Assembly (NCBI RefSeq): GCF_017329615.1
Contig: NZ_JAFMTW010000012.1
Span: forward strand, 30,509 to 94,508
Direction: 5' to 3'
Length of the DNA stretch: 64,000 bases
Source of the DNA: Alicyclobacillus suci
GTDB lineage: Bacteria; Bacillota; Bacilli; Alicyclobacillales; Alicyclobacillaceae
Each line of letters begins with the position of its first letter. Position 1 is the stretch's first letter. Of the stretch, positions 37,379 through 46,512 are shown piece after piece. Position numbers and translations under genes: made by a program. The notes under the pieces are model-generated. The model saw nothing but the letters and a program-made list of their open reading frames with translations, had not been told where the DNA came from and made no database searches.

Positions 37379-38225
37379 GGCCAATCGACTCCTCCCTCGC
37401 GTGCGCGATGAATTGGTTCAATGTTTCGTACATCCGCTTGGCGATGTCTTCATCCCCTCCTGGCAATGGTGCCTGATGGAGCACCTCCAACGACAGCGGC
37501 CCTGTGTACCCGATGTGTTCAAGTGCCGCGACAAACCCTTGCAAATCTATTTGCCCGTCTCCAGGCAGACAACGTTCCTGGTCATGCGCCTCATTTGGTG
37601 GCAATGACGCGTCGTTGACGTGCACATGGACAATTTCATGTGCTTCGAGCGTCAACAGCTCGGCCATCGGCACTTCCGCCGTGTAGCAGTGGTAACTATC
37701 CAACAAAATCCCTGCGTTTGCTGCGCCAATCGCATCGAGATAGGCGCGCAAATCCTGCAGATTCCAAACAAATGGGTACGGTTTTGTCCGGAGGTGATGG
37801 GGACCGACAAACTCCAGCCCCAAACGAATGCCAAATGGCGCCAGGACGTCGGCGCAAGCGCGCAAACGGACAGCCAATCGACTTCCATACAGAATGGGGC
37901 GTTCGTCGACAGACGGCCACAACCAGGTGACACAACGCGTCGCCCCGAGGCGAAGCGCGTTCCGGGCTACCTCCGGCAACTGCGAAAGTGTCGCTTGAAA
38001 CGCCGTTTCGTCTCCATACACGGCGACGGGCAACCCAAAGCTCGCCAGTTCGACGCCGTGCGACTCAAACAGCTGCTGCACATGGACGATACTTTGTCGT
38101 GAAGCCGCTTCTTCGATCCAGCGAAAATCGACGTCGACATAGCGGTAATGACAGCGTTGTGCAAGAACGAGATAAGATTCGAGCGAATCCGTCGTCACGA
38201 TGGAGGGATGTAAACAAGGTTTCAC
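37371..38225 (-). CDS. sugar phosphate isomerase/epimerase, TIM barrel
   Basis: 284 aa with GLEFVGPHHLRT, GILLDSYHCYTAE, HVHVNDAS and LSLEVLHQ carrying the usual metal ligands. GTG 38225 has AAGGAG at good spacing; an open frame extending upstream has basic, low-complexity sequence and no ribosome-binding site. Second gene in the operon, 22 bases after the VOC gene. Confidence 0.83.
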   Translation of the reverse strand: MKPCLHPSIVTTDSLESYLVLAQRCHYRYVDVDFRWIEEAASRQSIVHVQQLFESHGVELASFGLPVAVYGDETAFQATLSQLPEVARNALRLGATRCVTWLWPSVDERPILYGSRLAVRLRACADVLAPFGIRLGLEFVGPHHLRTKPYPFVWNLQDLRAYLDAIGAANAGILLDSYHCYTAEVPMAELLTLEAHEIVHVHVNDASLPPNEAHDQERCLPGDGQIDLQGFVAALEHIGYTGPLSLEVLHQAPLPGGDEDIAKRMYETLNQFIAHAREESIGRG

Positions 38226-38247
38226 ACAAATTCTCCTTTGCGGACAG

Positions 38248-38679
38248 TTACTTCTTTTCAGCCAATGCGCGCCGCGCTTTCGCCTGCGGCGAATCCGGGT
38301 GGATTTGCATGAACTCAATACGATTCCCATCGGGGTCGTGTGTCCAGCATTGATAGTTCAAATCGAGCCCCTGTTGTGGCGGGATGTCGAGCGGTGCGCC
38401 AGCCGCAGTCAACGACTGTGCGACAGATGCCACATTCTCCACCTCGAAACACAAGTGATTAAAGCCAATACTGCGCTCATTTGCCGGCGTTCTCACGACG
38501 CCTCCGTAAAACAGTTCAATAAAGCGCCCATCTGGTACGCGAACATAGACAATCCACGGTGTCTGATCTTCCCGATGAATCTCAAATGCCTTCTCACAAC
38601 CCAAAACGTCGCAGTAAAATGCGAGCGACGCGTCCATGTCTTCCACGGTCAGTGCAACGTGACCCAATGACTGAATCAT
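38248..38679 (-). CDS. VOC (glyoxalase/lactoylglutathione lyase-like) metalloprotein
   Basis: 143 aa with two beta-alpha-beta-beta-beta modules: LGHVALTVEDMDASLAFYCD with the first His ligand, FIELFYGG (Glu), FNHLCFEVENV (His), and DPDGNRIEFMQIH (Glu). It is a complete four-ligand site. First gene of the operon, ATG 38679 with GGAGG. Such proteins isomerise or cleave hydroxyketones and might act on a keto-sugar or its breakdown product here. Confidence 0.85.
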   Translation of the reverse strand: MIQSLGHVALTVEDMDASLAFYCDVLGCEKAFEIHREDQTPWIVYVRVPDGRFIELFYGGVVRTPANERSIGFNHLCFEVENVASVAQSLTAAGAPLDIPPQQGLDLNYQCWTHDPDGNRIEFMQIHPDSPQAKARRALAEKK

Positions 38680-38762
38680 TTTGTACCTCCTCACGTGCGC
38701 TATGTAACCCCTGCAAATGAAAGCGCCATCTTTCTGCCATTTAAACATATCCCTGAACCATC

Positions 38763-38783
38763 TGACCATCTCCTATGTGGTCA
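38763..38783. promoter_or_regulatory. inverted repeat upstream of the MocA/TIM operon
   Basis: TGACCA-N9-TGGTCA, about 85-105 bases before the first gene of the operon. A plausible dimeric-regulator site; the regulator is not in the operon. Confidence 0.45.
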
Positions 38784-38868
38784 GCTCTTTGCAGATTTGG
38801 CTATCTTCCAAAACGTCTTCAGTCACACGGAGGCTTGTCCGCCCAAATCGGTGTTATGACACCCAGCC

Positions 38869-38904
38869 GGCCGTGACCAGGGACGGCAATAAACGGTCAC
38901 GGCC
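38869..38904 (-). terminator. hairpin after cotJC
   Basis: 10-bp inverted repeat (38869-38878 with 38895-38904) with a 16-base loop just past the cotJC stop. No U-run, so termination is uncertain. Confidence 0.4.
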
Positions 38905-38917
38905 CATCCAGGGTTCA

Positions 38918-39487
38918 TCAAAAGACTTTTTTCTGCTCTCGATGTTCCTTCAAAAGCTCGACAGCCTCGCGGAAGCGAAGCGCGTGGACAATCTCGCGCT
39001 CACGAAGAAACTTGAGGGCATCCATAATATCCGGGTCATCTGTGTTATCGATAATCCACTGATACGTCGCACGTGCTTTTTCCTCAGCCGCAATGTCTTC
39101 GTACAAATCTGCAATCGGGTCTCCCTTCGCCTGAATATAAGCGGATGTCCAAGGAACGCCTGCTGCGTCGTGATAGTAGAGCGCGCGGTCATGGTTGACG
39201 TAGTGATCGGCTAACCCAGCCGCCTTCATTTGTTCTGGCGAAGCGTCCTTTGTCAACTTGTAGACCATCGTGGCTATCATCTCGAGGTGTGCGAACTCCT
39301 CGGTACCGATGTCAGTCAACAACCCAATCACCCTATCGGGAATCGAGTAGCGCTGGTTCAGATAGCGGAGAGCGGCAGACAATTCACCATCTGCCCCACC
39401 GTACTGCTCAATCAACAACCTCGCGAGCCTCGGGTCACACTTCCCGACGCGCACGGGATATTGCAGCTTCTTCTCATAAATCCACAA
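38918..39487 (-). CDS. cotJC: spore coat protein CotJC (manganese-catalase-like)
   Basis: 189 aa, beginning MWIYEKKLQYPV and with the ferritin-like di-metal helices of Mn-catalase (Glu in GADGELSAALRYLNQRY, EEFAHLEM with Glu and His, EEKARATYQWI). CotJC forms part of the inner spore coat and may destroy peroxide. TTG 39487 follows GGGGGTGAGGG. Last gene of cotJABC, expressed during sporulation (mother-cell) in B. subtilis. Confidence 0.93.
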   Translation of the reverse strand: MWIYEKKLQYPVRVGKCDPRLARLLIEQYGGADGELSAALRYLNQRYSIPDRVIGLLTDIGTEEFAHLEMIATMVYKLTKDASPEQMKAAGLADHYVNHDRALYYHDAAGVPWTSAYIQAKGDPIADLYEDIAAEEKARATYQWIIDNTDDPDIMDALKFLREREIVHALRFREAVELLKEHREQKKVF

Positions 39488-39531
39488 GAACCCTCACCCC
39501 CACACGAAATCCGTACCTCAAGCGCGTACCT

Positions 39532-39804
39532 TCATACCTGCCAAGGCCACGGCGCGTCGGCCCATGCCCAGTGCTTTGCATCCGTCTGGCTCTCCCCATA
39601 CTGGTAAAGCGGGCCAAACGACGCCTCAAACTGTGCGACGAGGTTGTGTTTTCGCTTCTGAAACTGCTGTAGTTGCGCAAGCGCCTGCGTATCATCCCGA
39701 TGCGTGTCAAGGTACAGCGACAGTTCGACCAAGACGAAGTCAACGGCCTGTAATTCGTGGAGATACTGGTAATACGCCTTCGGAAGGGATTTTTCTGAAC
39801 TCAA
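39532..39804 (-). CDS. cotJB: spore coat protein CotJB
   Basis: 90 aa, helical and rich in aromatic and acidic residues (AYYQYLHELQAVDFVLVELSLYLDTH in two segments), typical of CotJB. TTG 39804 with AAAGGAGGG; its start overlaps the cotJA stop (TTGA), so the genes are coupled. Confidence 0.9.
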   Translation of the reverse strand: MSSEKSLPKAYYQYLHELQAVDFVLVELSLYLDTHRDDTQALAQLQQFQKRKHNLVAQFEASFGPLYQYGESQTDAKHWAWADAPWPWQV

Positions 39805-40031
39805 CGAGTACCCTCCTTTGCCCCACGCGGATACGGACTGTACAAATCTGGCCACAAGGTACCCCGCTTCAATGCCTCGTGCGGAGAATACTGTTTCAAA
39901 CCAGCGCTTTGAAATGTCGTCATCTGATCCGGCGGAATCAAATAATATTTCTGACGGGGCGAACAGGGGTCAAACGGGCTGTAATAGGCGTCCCACTCGC
40001 GCCACTGATCGACATTCTGGCCCTTTTCCAA
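39801..40031 (-). CDS. cotJA: spore coat-associated protein CotJA
   Basis: 76 aa, rich in Tyr and Pro, with YYSPFDPCSPRQKYYLIPPDQ and PYQ-like end SPYPRG, as in CotJA. TTG 40031 has GGAGG eight bases upstream. It opens the cotJABC operon. Confidence 0.88.
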   Translation of the reverse strand: MEKGQNVDQWREWDAYYSPFDPCSPRQKYYLIPPDQMTTFQSAGLKQYSPHEALKRGTLWPDLYSPYPRGAKEGTR

Positions 40032-40119
40032 GCTCAGGTCCTCCTCTGACTAATACGTCTCACACGCATATGTATGTGGCGAAGACGACAAACAGACGAA
40101 GGACCAAGCAAGTCAACAC

Positions 40120-40150
40120 AAAAAAGCGCGCGGGTTGTATCCGCGCGCTT
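40120..40150 (-). terminator. rho-independent terminator after the DUF212 gene
   Basis: GCGCGCGG stem (40126-40133 with 40141-40148) followed on the minus strand by six U residues. Confidence 0.9.
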
Positions 40151-40167
40151 GTACTATGCAGATTGTT

Positions 40168-40701
40168 TCAGTGAATGATGAGCCCAACGATAATACCGAC
40201 GAGAATGCCGCCGACGACCTCCGTCGGCTTATGGCCCACATGCTCATCGAGCACCGGCCAATCAATCAACCACCACGGTGACTTGACCACTTGCAGAGAA
40301 GGAATACCGTTGAGCGATGACACCCCATCCGACGTCGCTTCACCCGTGTGCAATGACGAATTGAGCTCTGCAGACTGGCCACGCAGATCTTGCAGCAATC
40401 GATTCAGTACAGCGGCCTGTCGCCCCGTCTGCCAACGCACACCCGCCGCGTCATACATGACAACGCCCGCAACGAAGATACCAATGGCCAACACAGGGTC
40501 CGAACCACCATACCGCAGCCAAAGTTCTACGACGAGCGCCGTAACCGCAGCCGAGTGGGAACTCGGCATCCCTCCTGAATTCTTCACCTGCCGCCAATCC
40601 CACGTGCGCAATCTGGCCATTCGATACAGTGGCTTCAACCCTTGTGCAACCATCATGGCCACTAGTGGTGCAATCCACATGTATGAAGATGGATGAATCA
40701 C
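40168..40701 (-). CDS. divergent PAP2 family (DUF212) membrane protein, YuiD-like
   Basis: 177 aa with four to five membrane helices and the motif NSGGMPSSHSAAVTALVVEL, the degenerate PAP2 phosphatase signature of the DUF212 family. It ends in a hydrophobic helix. GTG 40701 follows AAAGGAGCG. Function in Bacilli is unknown. It lies just downstream of the MFS gene; the predicted longer frame overlaps that gene, the preferred start does not. Confidence 0.85.
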   Translation of the reverse strand: MIHPSSYMWIAPLVAMMVAQGLKPLYRMARLRTWDWRQVKNSGGMPSSHSAAVTALVVELWLRYGGSDPVLAIGIFVAGVVMYDAAGVRWQTGRQAAVLNRLLQDLRGQSAELNSSLHTGEATSDGVSSLNGIPSLQVVKSPWWLIDWPVLDEHVGHKPTEVVGGILVGIIVGLIIH

Positions 40702-40754
40702 AATGCCAACGCTCCTTTGAAAGAGACCCTGATTTACTTCCGCGAGAATCCCCC

Positions 40755-41966
40755 TCAACTCACGCGGGGCGACTCGCGATGCGGTGTTGCGAGGAACAGC
40801 TTGTCCAATCGCATCATGCCATAAAGAAGGCTCATAAGGAAGAAGATGATGGCTGCAATATCAAATGGCGCACTCGGGCCGCATACGTTCCACACCTCTG
40901 TGCCAAACACTGGCCCAACCGCCATTCCAAGACCCTCCACCGTCATAAACACACCAAACATGACCGCCCGCCTATCCGGTGAAATACATTGCGCCACCAC
41001 CGCGTTCCAGGACGGCAAAATCAACGCGTAAGAAGCACCAAACAAGACGACGGCAAAAAACACGTACCGCACTTGATGTAGGCCGCCAATCAGTGGCAAA
41101 GAGATGGCCGCCAACAAAAATCCGCCGACTAAATACATGCGATAACCATACCGGTCGACCAAGCGCCCCATTGGCACCTGCAGTAAAACCGCCGCCGCAC
41201 CGCCCGTCAAGAGCAAATAACTATACATCCTGGCATCTAAATGGAGCACATTTCTCGCGTATAGCACCAATACCGGGAGCAGTACGCCAATGGCAAACGT
41301 TTGCACAAACACACCAGGAAACAACAGTTTGACACTATTCACTTCCCGAAGCACAACCGTCAAGTGTGTCCGCTGGCGCACAGCTTCACTCGGACGCCAA
41401 TGGTTCATCACAAACAATGCGATAACATAGGCGACGGCCCACAGGACCAGCAACGTCGCGAATCCCCGTGCCACATGGACGCCAAACAGCCAACTCATAC
41501 AAATCGCACCGAGCCCCGCCCCCAGCAGCCAAGCCATCATGACACTGCCCATGGCTGTAGCATACGCGTCCTTCGTCAATCCGTCTGTCACCCTGGCAAT
41601 GACAGCGGGCCAAACCGCCGCCATACCCACGCCTAACATCGCACACCCGATGAGAATCACCCAAAAATCGTGCTGGCTCACCACGAGCCATAAACCGACA
41701 CCGGCAACGGCCAACAGTGTCATACAGACATTTCGCTGTCCTATCCTGTCGACCAACCACCCTGCTGGCGACCGTAGTCCCGTGTCAAACGTGTAGTGCG
41801 CGGCCATCGCATATCCGATAGCTGCCGTCGAGTAGCCAAGGACATTGTGGACGTACATCGGAATGATAAAAAATATCAACGCGCCGCGCACAAATTCACA
41901 CAAGCCGAGCACCAGCAAAGCTGTACTGCGCCGCAGGTCAAAGAGGGGTTGCTTTTTACGTTGCAC
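40755..41966 (-). CDS. MFS transporter
   Basis: 403 aa, twelve predicted helices, with MFS motif A-like DRIGQRNVCM after helix 2 and GRLVDRYGYRMYLVGG after helix 8. GTG 41966 follows GGAGGG. It is of the small drug/solute exporter type, but the substrate cannot be told. It may be cotranscribed with the TrmH-type gene 72 bases upstream. Confidence 0.85.
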   Translation of the reverse strand: MQRKKQPLFDLRRSTALLVLGLCEFVRGALIFFIIPMYVHNVLGYSTAAIGYAMAAHYTFDTGLRSPAGWLVDRIGQRNVCMTLLAVAGVGLWLVVSQHDFWVILIGCAMLGVGMAAVWPAVIARVTDGLTKDAYATAMGSVMMAWLLGAGLGAICMSWLFGVHVARGFATLLVLWAVAYVIALFVMNHWRPSEAVRQRTHLTVVLREVNSVKLLFPGVFVQTFAIGVLLPVLVLYARNVLHLDARMYSYLLLTGGAAAVLLQVPMGRLVDRYGYRMYLVGGFLLAAISLPLIGGLHQVRYVFFAVVLFGASYALILPSWNAVVAQCISPDRRAVMFGVFMTVEGLGMAVGPVFGTEVWNVCGPSAPFDIAAIIFFLMSLLYGMMRLDKLFLATPHRESPRVS

Positions 41967-42038
41967 CTACATCCCTCCTTCGAAGGCATCGATAGAAACC
42001 GACACCCGCACAGCAATTTCCTGACTGACTTTTCGCTA

Positions 42039-42827
42039 TTAATTTCCTCGTAAACGCCGCTGCCGATACGCCTCATAAATCAGCACACTACCCGCAACTG
42101 CAGCATTCAAACTCTCCGTCTCTGCGCTCATCGGAATCGAGACAGTCTGGTCGGCGGCGTCCCGCACATCCTCGCGAATCCCAAACGCCTCGCTGCCAAT
42201 CACCACAAGTGTCGGTTTTGTGAGATCAGTTTGATAACAAACCTCGTCGGCGTCCGCCGCCGTGACAATGACACGTCCATCCGGATGCTGATGGCGCCAT
42301 TTGCGCACAAATGGCAAGCTGTCATCCGTGCATAGCTGAAGGCGAAACATGCCACCCATCGTCGCGCGGACTACTTTCGGCGAAAACGGATCAACCGTAT
42401 TCGTCCCGCAGCAGACCGTCGCAAAGTCAAACGCCTCGGCTGACCGCAGCAACGTACCGACATTGCCGGGGTCTTGCAGACCGTCCAACAGAATCGCATG
42501 AGACGCCAAATGTGCTGTGTCCTCCACAGGAACTTTCGCCACAGCAATGACCCCCTGCGGGGTCGTCGTGTCTGAAACCTGATCAAATGCGGATGGAGAG
42601 AGTTCAAACACCTTACCCGCAGCCTTCGGATGGTCTCGCAACTCATTAGGCAGCTCGTCCGACGCGACATTCCAGAGCAGTGCATCAACCTCGTACGCGC
42701 TTCGAAACAGTTCGTCAATCAACCGGCGGCCTTCTACCAAAAAAAGACCCTGGCGGGTACGTCCCTTTTTTGATTTCAACTGGCTCCAAGCACGCACGCG
42801 GGAATTCTGTGCCGACTCGATGTACAC
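42039..42827 (-). CDS. TrmH/SpoU-family RNA 2'-O-methyltransferase
   Basis: 262 aa SPOUT enzyme. The N-terminal substrate-binding domain begins IESAQNSRVRAWSQLKS and includes FLVEGRRLIDE; the knotted SAM-binding domain holds LLDGLQDPGNVGTLLRSA, VIGSEAFGIRED and IPMSAETESLNAAVAGSVLIYEA. Resembles YsgA/RlmB-type rRNA methyltransferases. GTG 42827 follows AAGGAGG; a GTG two codons earlier is too close. Confidence 0.9.
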   Translation of the reverse strand: MYIESAQNSRVRAWSQLKSKKGRTRQGLFLVEGRRLIDELFRSAYEVDALLWNVASDELPNELRDHPKAAGKVFELSPSAFDQVSDTTTPQGVIAVAKVPVEDTAHLASHAILLDGLQDPGNVGTLLRSAEAFDFATVCCGTNTVDPFSPKVVRATMGGMFRLQLCTDDSLPFVRKWRHQHPDGRVIVTAADADEVCYQTDLTKPTLVVIGSEAFGIREDVRDAADQTVSIPMSAETESLNAAVAGSVLIYEAYRQRRLRGN

Positions 42828-42893
42828 GTACACTGCCTCCTTGACCTCTTGCTCAAGCATCCTTATTTTATCCAACCAACGCACTGTCATGAA

Positions 42894-42948
42894 AAATAAC
42901 CCGGTCAGCAGGACTGACCGGGTTACCCGGTCAGCAGGACTGACCGGG
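42894..42948 (-). terminator. tandem terminator of the infC-rpmI-rplT operon
   Basis: Two identical 23-bp hairpins (CCCGGTCAG, 5-base loop, CTGACCGGG) at 42900-42922 and 42926-42948, only three bases apart, with a U-rich tract on the minus strand after the second one met (42892-42899). Confidence 0.9.
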
Positions 42949-42955
42949 ATACGCT

Positions 42956-43315
42956 TTAGGCGTTGAGCTTCTCGCGAGCCACGTTGACCAACTGCGTAAA
43001 TGCAGGGCCGTCTGCGACAGCGAGGTCAGCTAACATCTTGCGGTTGACCTCAACACCAGCCAATTTCAAACCGTACATAAACTTGTTATAAGAAATTCCA
43101 TTGGAGCGGGCCGCCGCATTGATACGTTGAATCCACAAACGGCGGAAATCCCGCTTACGAACCCGACGATCTCGGTACGCATACATCAAGGACTTCATGA
43201 CTTGTTGTTTCGCCGTACGGTACAGCGTGTGTTTCGAACCGCGATAACCGCGGGCCAATTTCAGGATTTTCTTGTGGCGACGACGCGTCACCATACCACC
43301 TTTAACACGTGCCAT
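42956..43315 (-). CDS. rplT: ribosomal protein bL20
   Basis: 119 aa with [34 protein letters not shown] and the C-terminal [22 protein letters not shown]. Binds 23S rRNA early in 50S assembly and, in Bacilli, represses the infC-rpmI-rplT operon. Start at ATG 43315. Last gene of the operon. Confidence 0.98.
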   Translation of the reverse strand: MARVKGGMVTRRRHKKILKLARGYRGSKHTLYRTAKQQVMKSLMYAYRDRRVRKRDFRRLWIQRINAAARSNGISYNKFMYGLKLAGVEVNRKMLADLAVADGPAFTQLVNVAREKLNA

Positions 43316-43426
43316 GACTCAATGTTTCCTCCTTAGTAGGCGGTTCACAGAGGTTCCGCGACCTTTTGAATCTCGGAATGTCTGAACCGATTCATACGAA
43401 CACAAAACCGCTGCTGCAAGCGGAAA

Positions 43427-43627
43427 TTATTTGTAAGCCACCAATTGCTTGATGCGCTTGTAATCGCTCGCCGATACCAGTGTCGTACCGCGCAGACCGC
43501 GTTTGCGGGAAGCGGATTTCGCTTCAGCCTTGTGATATGCAAACGCGTGGGCGCGCTTCAGCTTACCGGAAGCCGTGCGCTTCACGCGCTTTTTCAAACC
43601 GCTGTGGGACTTCATCTTGTTCGCCAT
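43427..43627 (-). CDS. rpmI: ribosomal protein bL35
   Basis: 66 aa, basic, starting MANKMKSHSGLKKRVKRTASG and ending with LVSASDYKRIKQLV, as in bL35 of Firmicutes. ATG 43627 has GGAGGAACAGAA upstream. Upstream in-frame sequence is not protein-like. Confidence 0.97.
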   Translation of the reverse strand: MANKMKSHSGLKKRVKRTASGKLKRAHAFAYHKAEAKSASRKRGLRGTTLVSASDYKRIKQLVAYK

Positions 43628-43714
43628 TTCTGTTCCTCCGTTTAGATGGTTGTCCTCACGACATCGCCATAGCGGCAGATGCACAGAACAACCTTGGTAC
43701 AAGTATTTTTGCGT

Positions 43715-44236
43715 TTACGCGCTCGGCTGTTTTGGTGACAAAATCAGGACCATATGACGCCCTTCCAGACGTGGCATACGTTCCACAATCGCCTGTTCCT
43801 CCGCTTGCTTAGCAAGCCTGATAAGCAGTTCTTGACCAATGCTCTGGTGCGTAATTTCGCGTCCGCGGAAGCGAACGGACACCTTGACCTTCGAACCGTC
43901 TTTCAGGAACTTGAGCACGTTTTTCAACTTGACGTTGAAGTCGTGTTCGTCGATGTTTGGCGTCATGCGAACTTCCTTGAGAAGGACGACCTTTTGATTC
44001 TTGCGCGACTCTTTTTCTTTCTTGCTCTGCTCGTACTTGAACTTGCCGAAGTCCATAATCCGGCAAACAGGTGGCTTGGCGTTCGGCGCGACGTTGACTA
44101 AATCCAAGTTGCGCTCCTCCGCCAGCCGGAGAGCATCCCGCAAGGACATAATGCCCAGCTGTTCGTTCTCCTGGTCAACAACACGCACTTCGCGCGCACG
44201 AATCCCATCATTCACCTGATATCCTTCTTTGCTAAT
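43715..44236 (-). CDS. infC: translation initiation factor IF-3, AUU start
   Basis: Prevents 30S-50S joining and proofreads start codons. The N-domain (GIRAREVRVVDQENEQLGIMS), linker (FGKFKYEQSKKEKESRKNQ) and C-domain (EHDFNVKLKNVLKFLKDG, RFRGREITH) are intact. A canonical GTG at 44215 would lack a ribosome-binding site. An ATT at 44236 lies nine bases after GGAGG and restores the usual N-terminus SKEGYQVNDGIRAREV, 173 aa. AUU starts are known for infC and let IF-3 repress its own synthesis. Confidence 0.93.
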   Translation of the reverse strand: MSKEGYQVNDGIRAREVRVVDQENEQLGIMSLRDALRLAEERNLDLVNVAPNAKPPVCRIMDFGKFKYEQSKKEKESRKNQKVVLLKEVRMTPNIDEHDFNVKLKNVLKFLKDGSKVKVSVRFRGREITHQSIGQELLIRLAKQAEEQAIVERMPRLEGRHMVLILSPKQPSA

Positions 44237-44278
44237 CTCATGTCACCTCCAAAAGTGTGTAGCCGATACCGCGCTGAC

Positions 44279-44306
44279 AAAAAAAGCGCAGGCATACACC
44301 TGCGCT
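44279..44306 (-). terminator. attenuator in the infC leader
   Basis: 8-bp stem (44285-44292 with 44299-44306) followed on the minus strand by seven U residues, ahead of infC rather than after a gene, so it acts as a leader attenuator. Confidence 0.82.
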
Positions 44307-44428
44307 CCCTAGAATTCGTCATCGAGGAGACGAACCGTTATTCGTCTTCCAGGGTAACCCGTCAGCATTGCCAAACAGGTGAGAAGCGGCAGGCTTCTGC
44401 TTGGTTCAAGTAATTCAATCCACTCCCC
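44285..44428 (-). ncRNA. infC operon leader, probable L20-binding leader
   Basis: The 5' untranslated RNA runs from the promoter to the attenuator. It includes a stem around GAACCAAGCAGAAGCCTGCC and a segment GCTTCTCACCTG. In Bacilli this operon is controlled by L20 binding a leader RNA; I infer the same here but cannot confirm the fold. Confidence 0.5.
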
Positions 44429-44429
44429 T

Positions 44430-44458
44430 ATTCTAGGGGTGCAAACGCAATTCGTCAA
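44430..44458 (-). promoter_or_regulatory. promoter of the infC operon
   Basis: TTGACG (44453-44458), 17-base spacer and TAGAAT (44430-44435) on the minus strand, beginning about 190 bases before infC and just after thrS. Confidence 0.78.
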
Positions 44459-44503
44459 GTGAGCAACTGAACCCCACGTAAAGCGGTACCGCCAGCCAAG
44501 TCA

Positions 44504-46450
44504 TCACGCCTCAACCAACAGTTCCTTCGCTGCAACTTCGTCCGCCAACTTGCGAGCGAACGCCTCTTGCGTCATGCTGCCTTGATCACCAGCCGCGTAG
44601 CGCCGCACCGATACCGTGCCTTCTTGTGCCTCGCGTTGACCCACCACGAGCGTATACGGGATTTTGTGAATCTGCGCCTCGCGAATTTTGTACCCAATCT
44701 TCTCAGGGCGTGTATCCGCATGTACGCGAAGCCCCTGTTCCCGCAGTTTTTCCGCGACTTCTTCAGCGTATCCCGCGTAATCGCTGGATACTGAGGCGAC
44801 CACCGCTTGTGTCGGTGCCAGCCAAGCCGGGAAGGCGCCCTTGTACTGCTCGATGAGAAATGCGGTAAACCGCTCCATCGTGCCGACGACTCCACGGTGA
44901 ATGACAACCGGCCGATGCATCTTCCCATCCTCACCTACATATTCCAGGTCAAAGCGGTTCGGCAAGTGGAAGTCGAGTTGAACTGTCGACAGCGTCTCGT
45001 CCTTGCCAAGCGCCGTGCGCACCTGCACATCGAGCTTCGGACCGTAGAACGCCGCCTCCCCTGGCGCCTCTACATAATCGAGGCCAAGATTGTCCATGGC
45101 TTGTCGCAGCATCGTCTGCGCCGTCTCCCACATCTCGTCGTTCTGTACATACTTCTCGGTATTCGCGGGATCACGATAGCTCAAACGATGGTAGTAATCG
45201 TGAATGCCAAAATCCTTGTACACGCGCTCAATGAGTTTGACCACGCGCTCAAATTCACTTTGAATCTGATCCGGGCGGCAGAAGATGTGCGCATCGTTCA
45301 GCGTCATCGCCCGTACGCGCTGCAAGCCCGCCAGTGCGCCCGACATCTCGTAGCGATGCATCATGCCAAGCTCCGCAATGCGAATTGGAAGCTCGCGATA
45401 ACTGTGCATACGGTTTTTGTACACCATCATGTGGTGCGGACAGTTCATCGGGCGCAGGACAAGTTCCTCATTGTCCAAATCCATCGGCGGATACATATCC
45501 TCGTGGTAATGGTCCCAGTGTCCAGAAATCTTGTACAGCTCAATGCTCGCCAGGTGCGGGGTATAGACGTGATCATACCCAAGAGACTCCTCGAGGTCGA
45601 CAATATAGCGCTCGATAGTCCGCCGGATTTTGGCGCCGTTCGGCAGCCACAAAGGCAATCCCTGCCCCACTTCCGGCGAGAGCATGAAAATGTCCAGTTC
45701 CTTGCCAAGACGGCGGTGGTCGCGCTCACGCGCTTCTTCTTGCAACCGGTTATATTCGTCCAGTTCACTCTTCTTGGCAAATGCGACCGCATATAGGCGC
45801 GTCAACATCTCGCGCTTCGAGTCACCGCGCCAATAAGCGCCCGCGATATTCTGCAGTTGGAACACCTTAATGCGGCCAGTAGATGGCAGGTGTGGGCCAC
45901 GGCAGAGATCGACAAACTCAGCCTGCTTATAGATAGTGATGGTCGTATCCGCCGGGAGATCTTCAATCAGTTCCACTTTAAACCGATCTTCCCGTTCACG
46001 GAACATCTTCAACGCATCATCACGAGAGATGACTTCGCGCTCAATCGGATAATCCGCGGCGATAATCTTCTTCATCTCCTCCTCAATTCGCGGGAGATCT
46101 TCTGGCGTAAAATCGTGATCTGCAAAATCGTAGTAGAATCCATTTTCGATGACCGGCCCAATGGCGAACTTCGTACCTGGGAACAGCCTCGCCACCGCTT
46201 GCGCCATCACGTGGGCACACGAGTGGCGCATGACATCGACGCCCTCGCTGTCTTTGAGCGTCAACAGTTCCACTTCCACCCCGTCTTCAATTTCCCGTTT
46301 CAAGTCGACCACCAGTCCATTGGCCCGGGCGGCCACAGCTTCCTTGGCAAGGCGCGGGCTAATATCCGCCGCCACGTCAAGATAGGTGCTGCCCTTCGCA
46401 AAGCAGCGCACAGACCCGTCTTTTAATTGAATCGATACCTCTTGTGACAT
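44504..46450 (-). CDS. thrS: threonyl-tRNA synthetase
   Basis: 648 aa. TGS domain (1-65), editing domain with [18 protein letters not shown] (His/Cys zinc-like site), class II catalytic core with motifs including [43 protein letters not shown] (in parts) and [17 protein letters not shown], then the anticodon-binding domain. ATG 46450 follows AAAGGAGCG. Expression is controlled by a T-box in its leader. The order ytxC-thrS-infC-rpmI-rplT is as in B. subtilis. Confidence 0.98.
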   Translation of the reverse strand: MSQEVSIQLKDGSVRCFAKGSTYLDVAADISPRLAKEAVAARANGLVVDLKREIEDGVEVELLTLKDSEGVDVMRHSCAHVMAQAVARLFPGTKFAIGPVIENGFYYDFADHDFTPEDLPRIEEEMKKIIAADYPIEREVISRDDALKMFREREDRFKVELIEDLPADTTITIYKQAEFVDLCRGPHLPSTGRIKVFQLQNIAGAYWRGDSKREMLTRLYAVAFAKKSELDEYNRLQEEARERDHRRLGKELDIFMLSPEVGQGLPLWLPNGAKIRRTIERYIVDLEESLGYDHVYTPHLASIELYKISGHWDHYHEDMYPPMDLDNEELVLRPMNCPHHMMVYKNRMHSYRELPIRIAELGMMHRYEMSGALAGLQRVRAMTLNDAHIFCRPDQIQSEFERVVKLIERVYKDFGIHDYYHRLSYRDPANTEKYVQNDEMWETAQTMLRQAMDNLGLDYVEAPGEAAFYGPKLDVQVRTALGKDETLSTVQLDFHLPNRFDLEYVGEDGKMHRPVVIHRGVVGTMERFTAFLIEQYKGAFPAWLAPTQAVVASVSSDYAGYAEEVAEKLREQGLRVHADTRPEKIGYKIREAQIHKIPYTLVVGQREAQEGTVSVRRYAAGDQGSMTQEAFARKLADEVAAKELLVEA

Positions 46451-46512
46451 CGCAATGTTCGCTCCTTTAATCCACTAATCATCGGCGGTACAAACGCACG
46501 AGTGAGGGCAAA

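Noticed and set aside
44807..45796. 329-aa plus-strand frame inside thrS
   Set aside because: Antisense shadow of thrS with unusual His/Arg-rich composition and no initiation signals.
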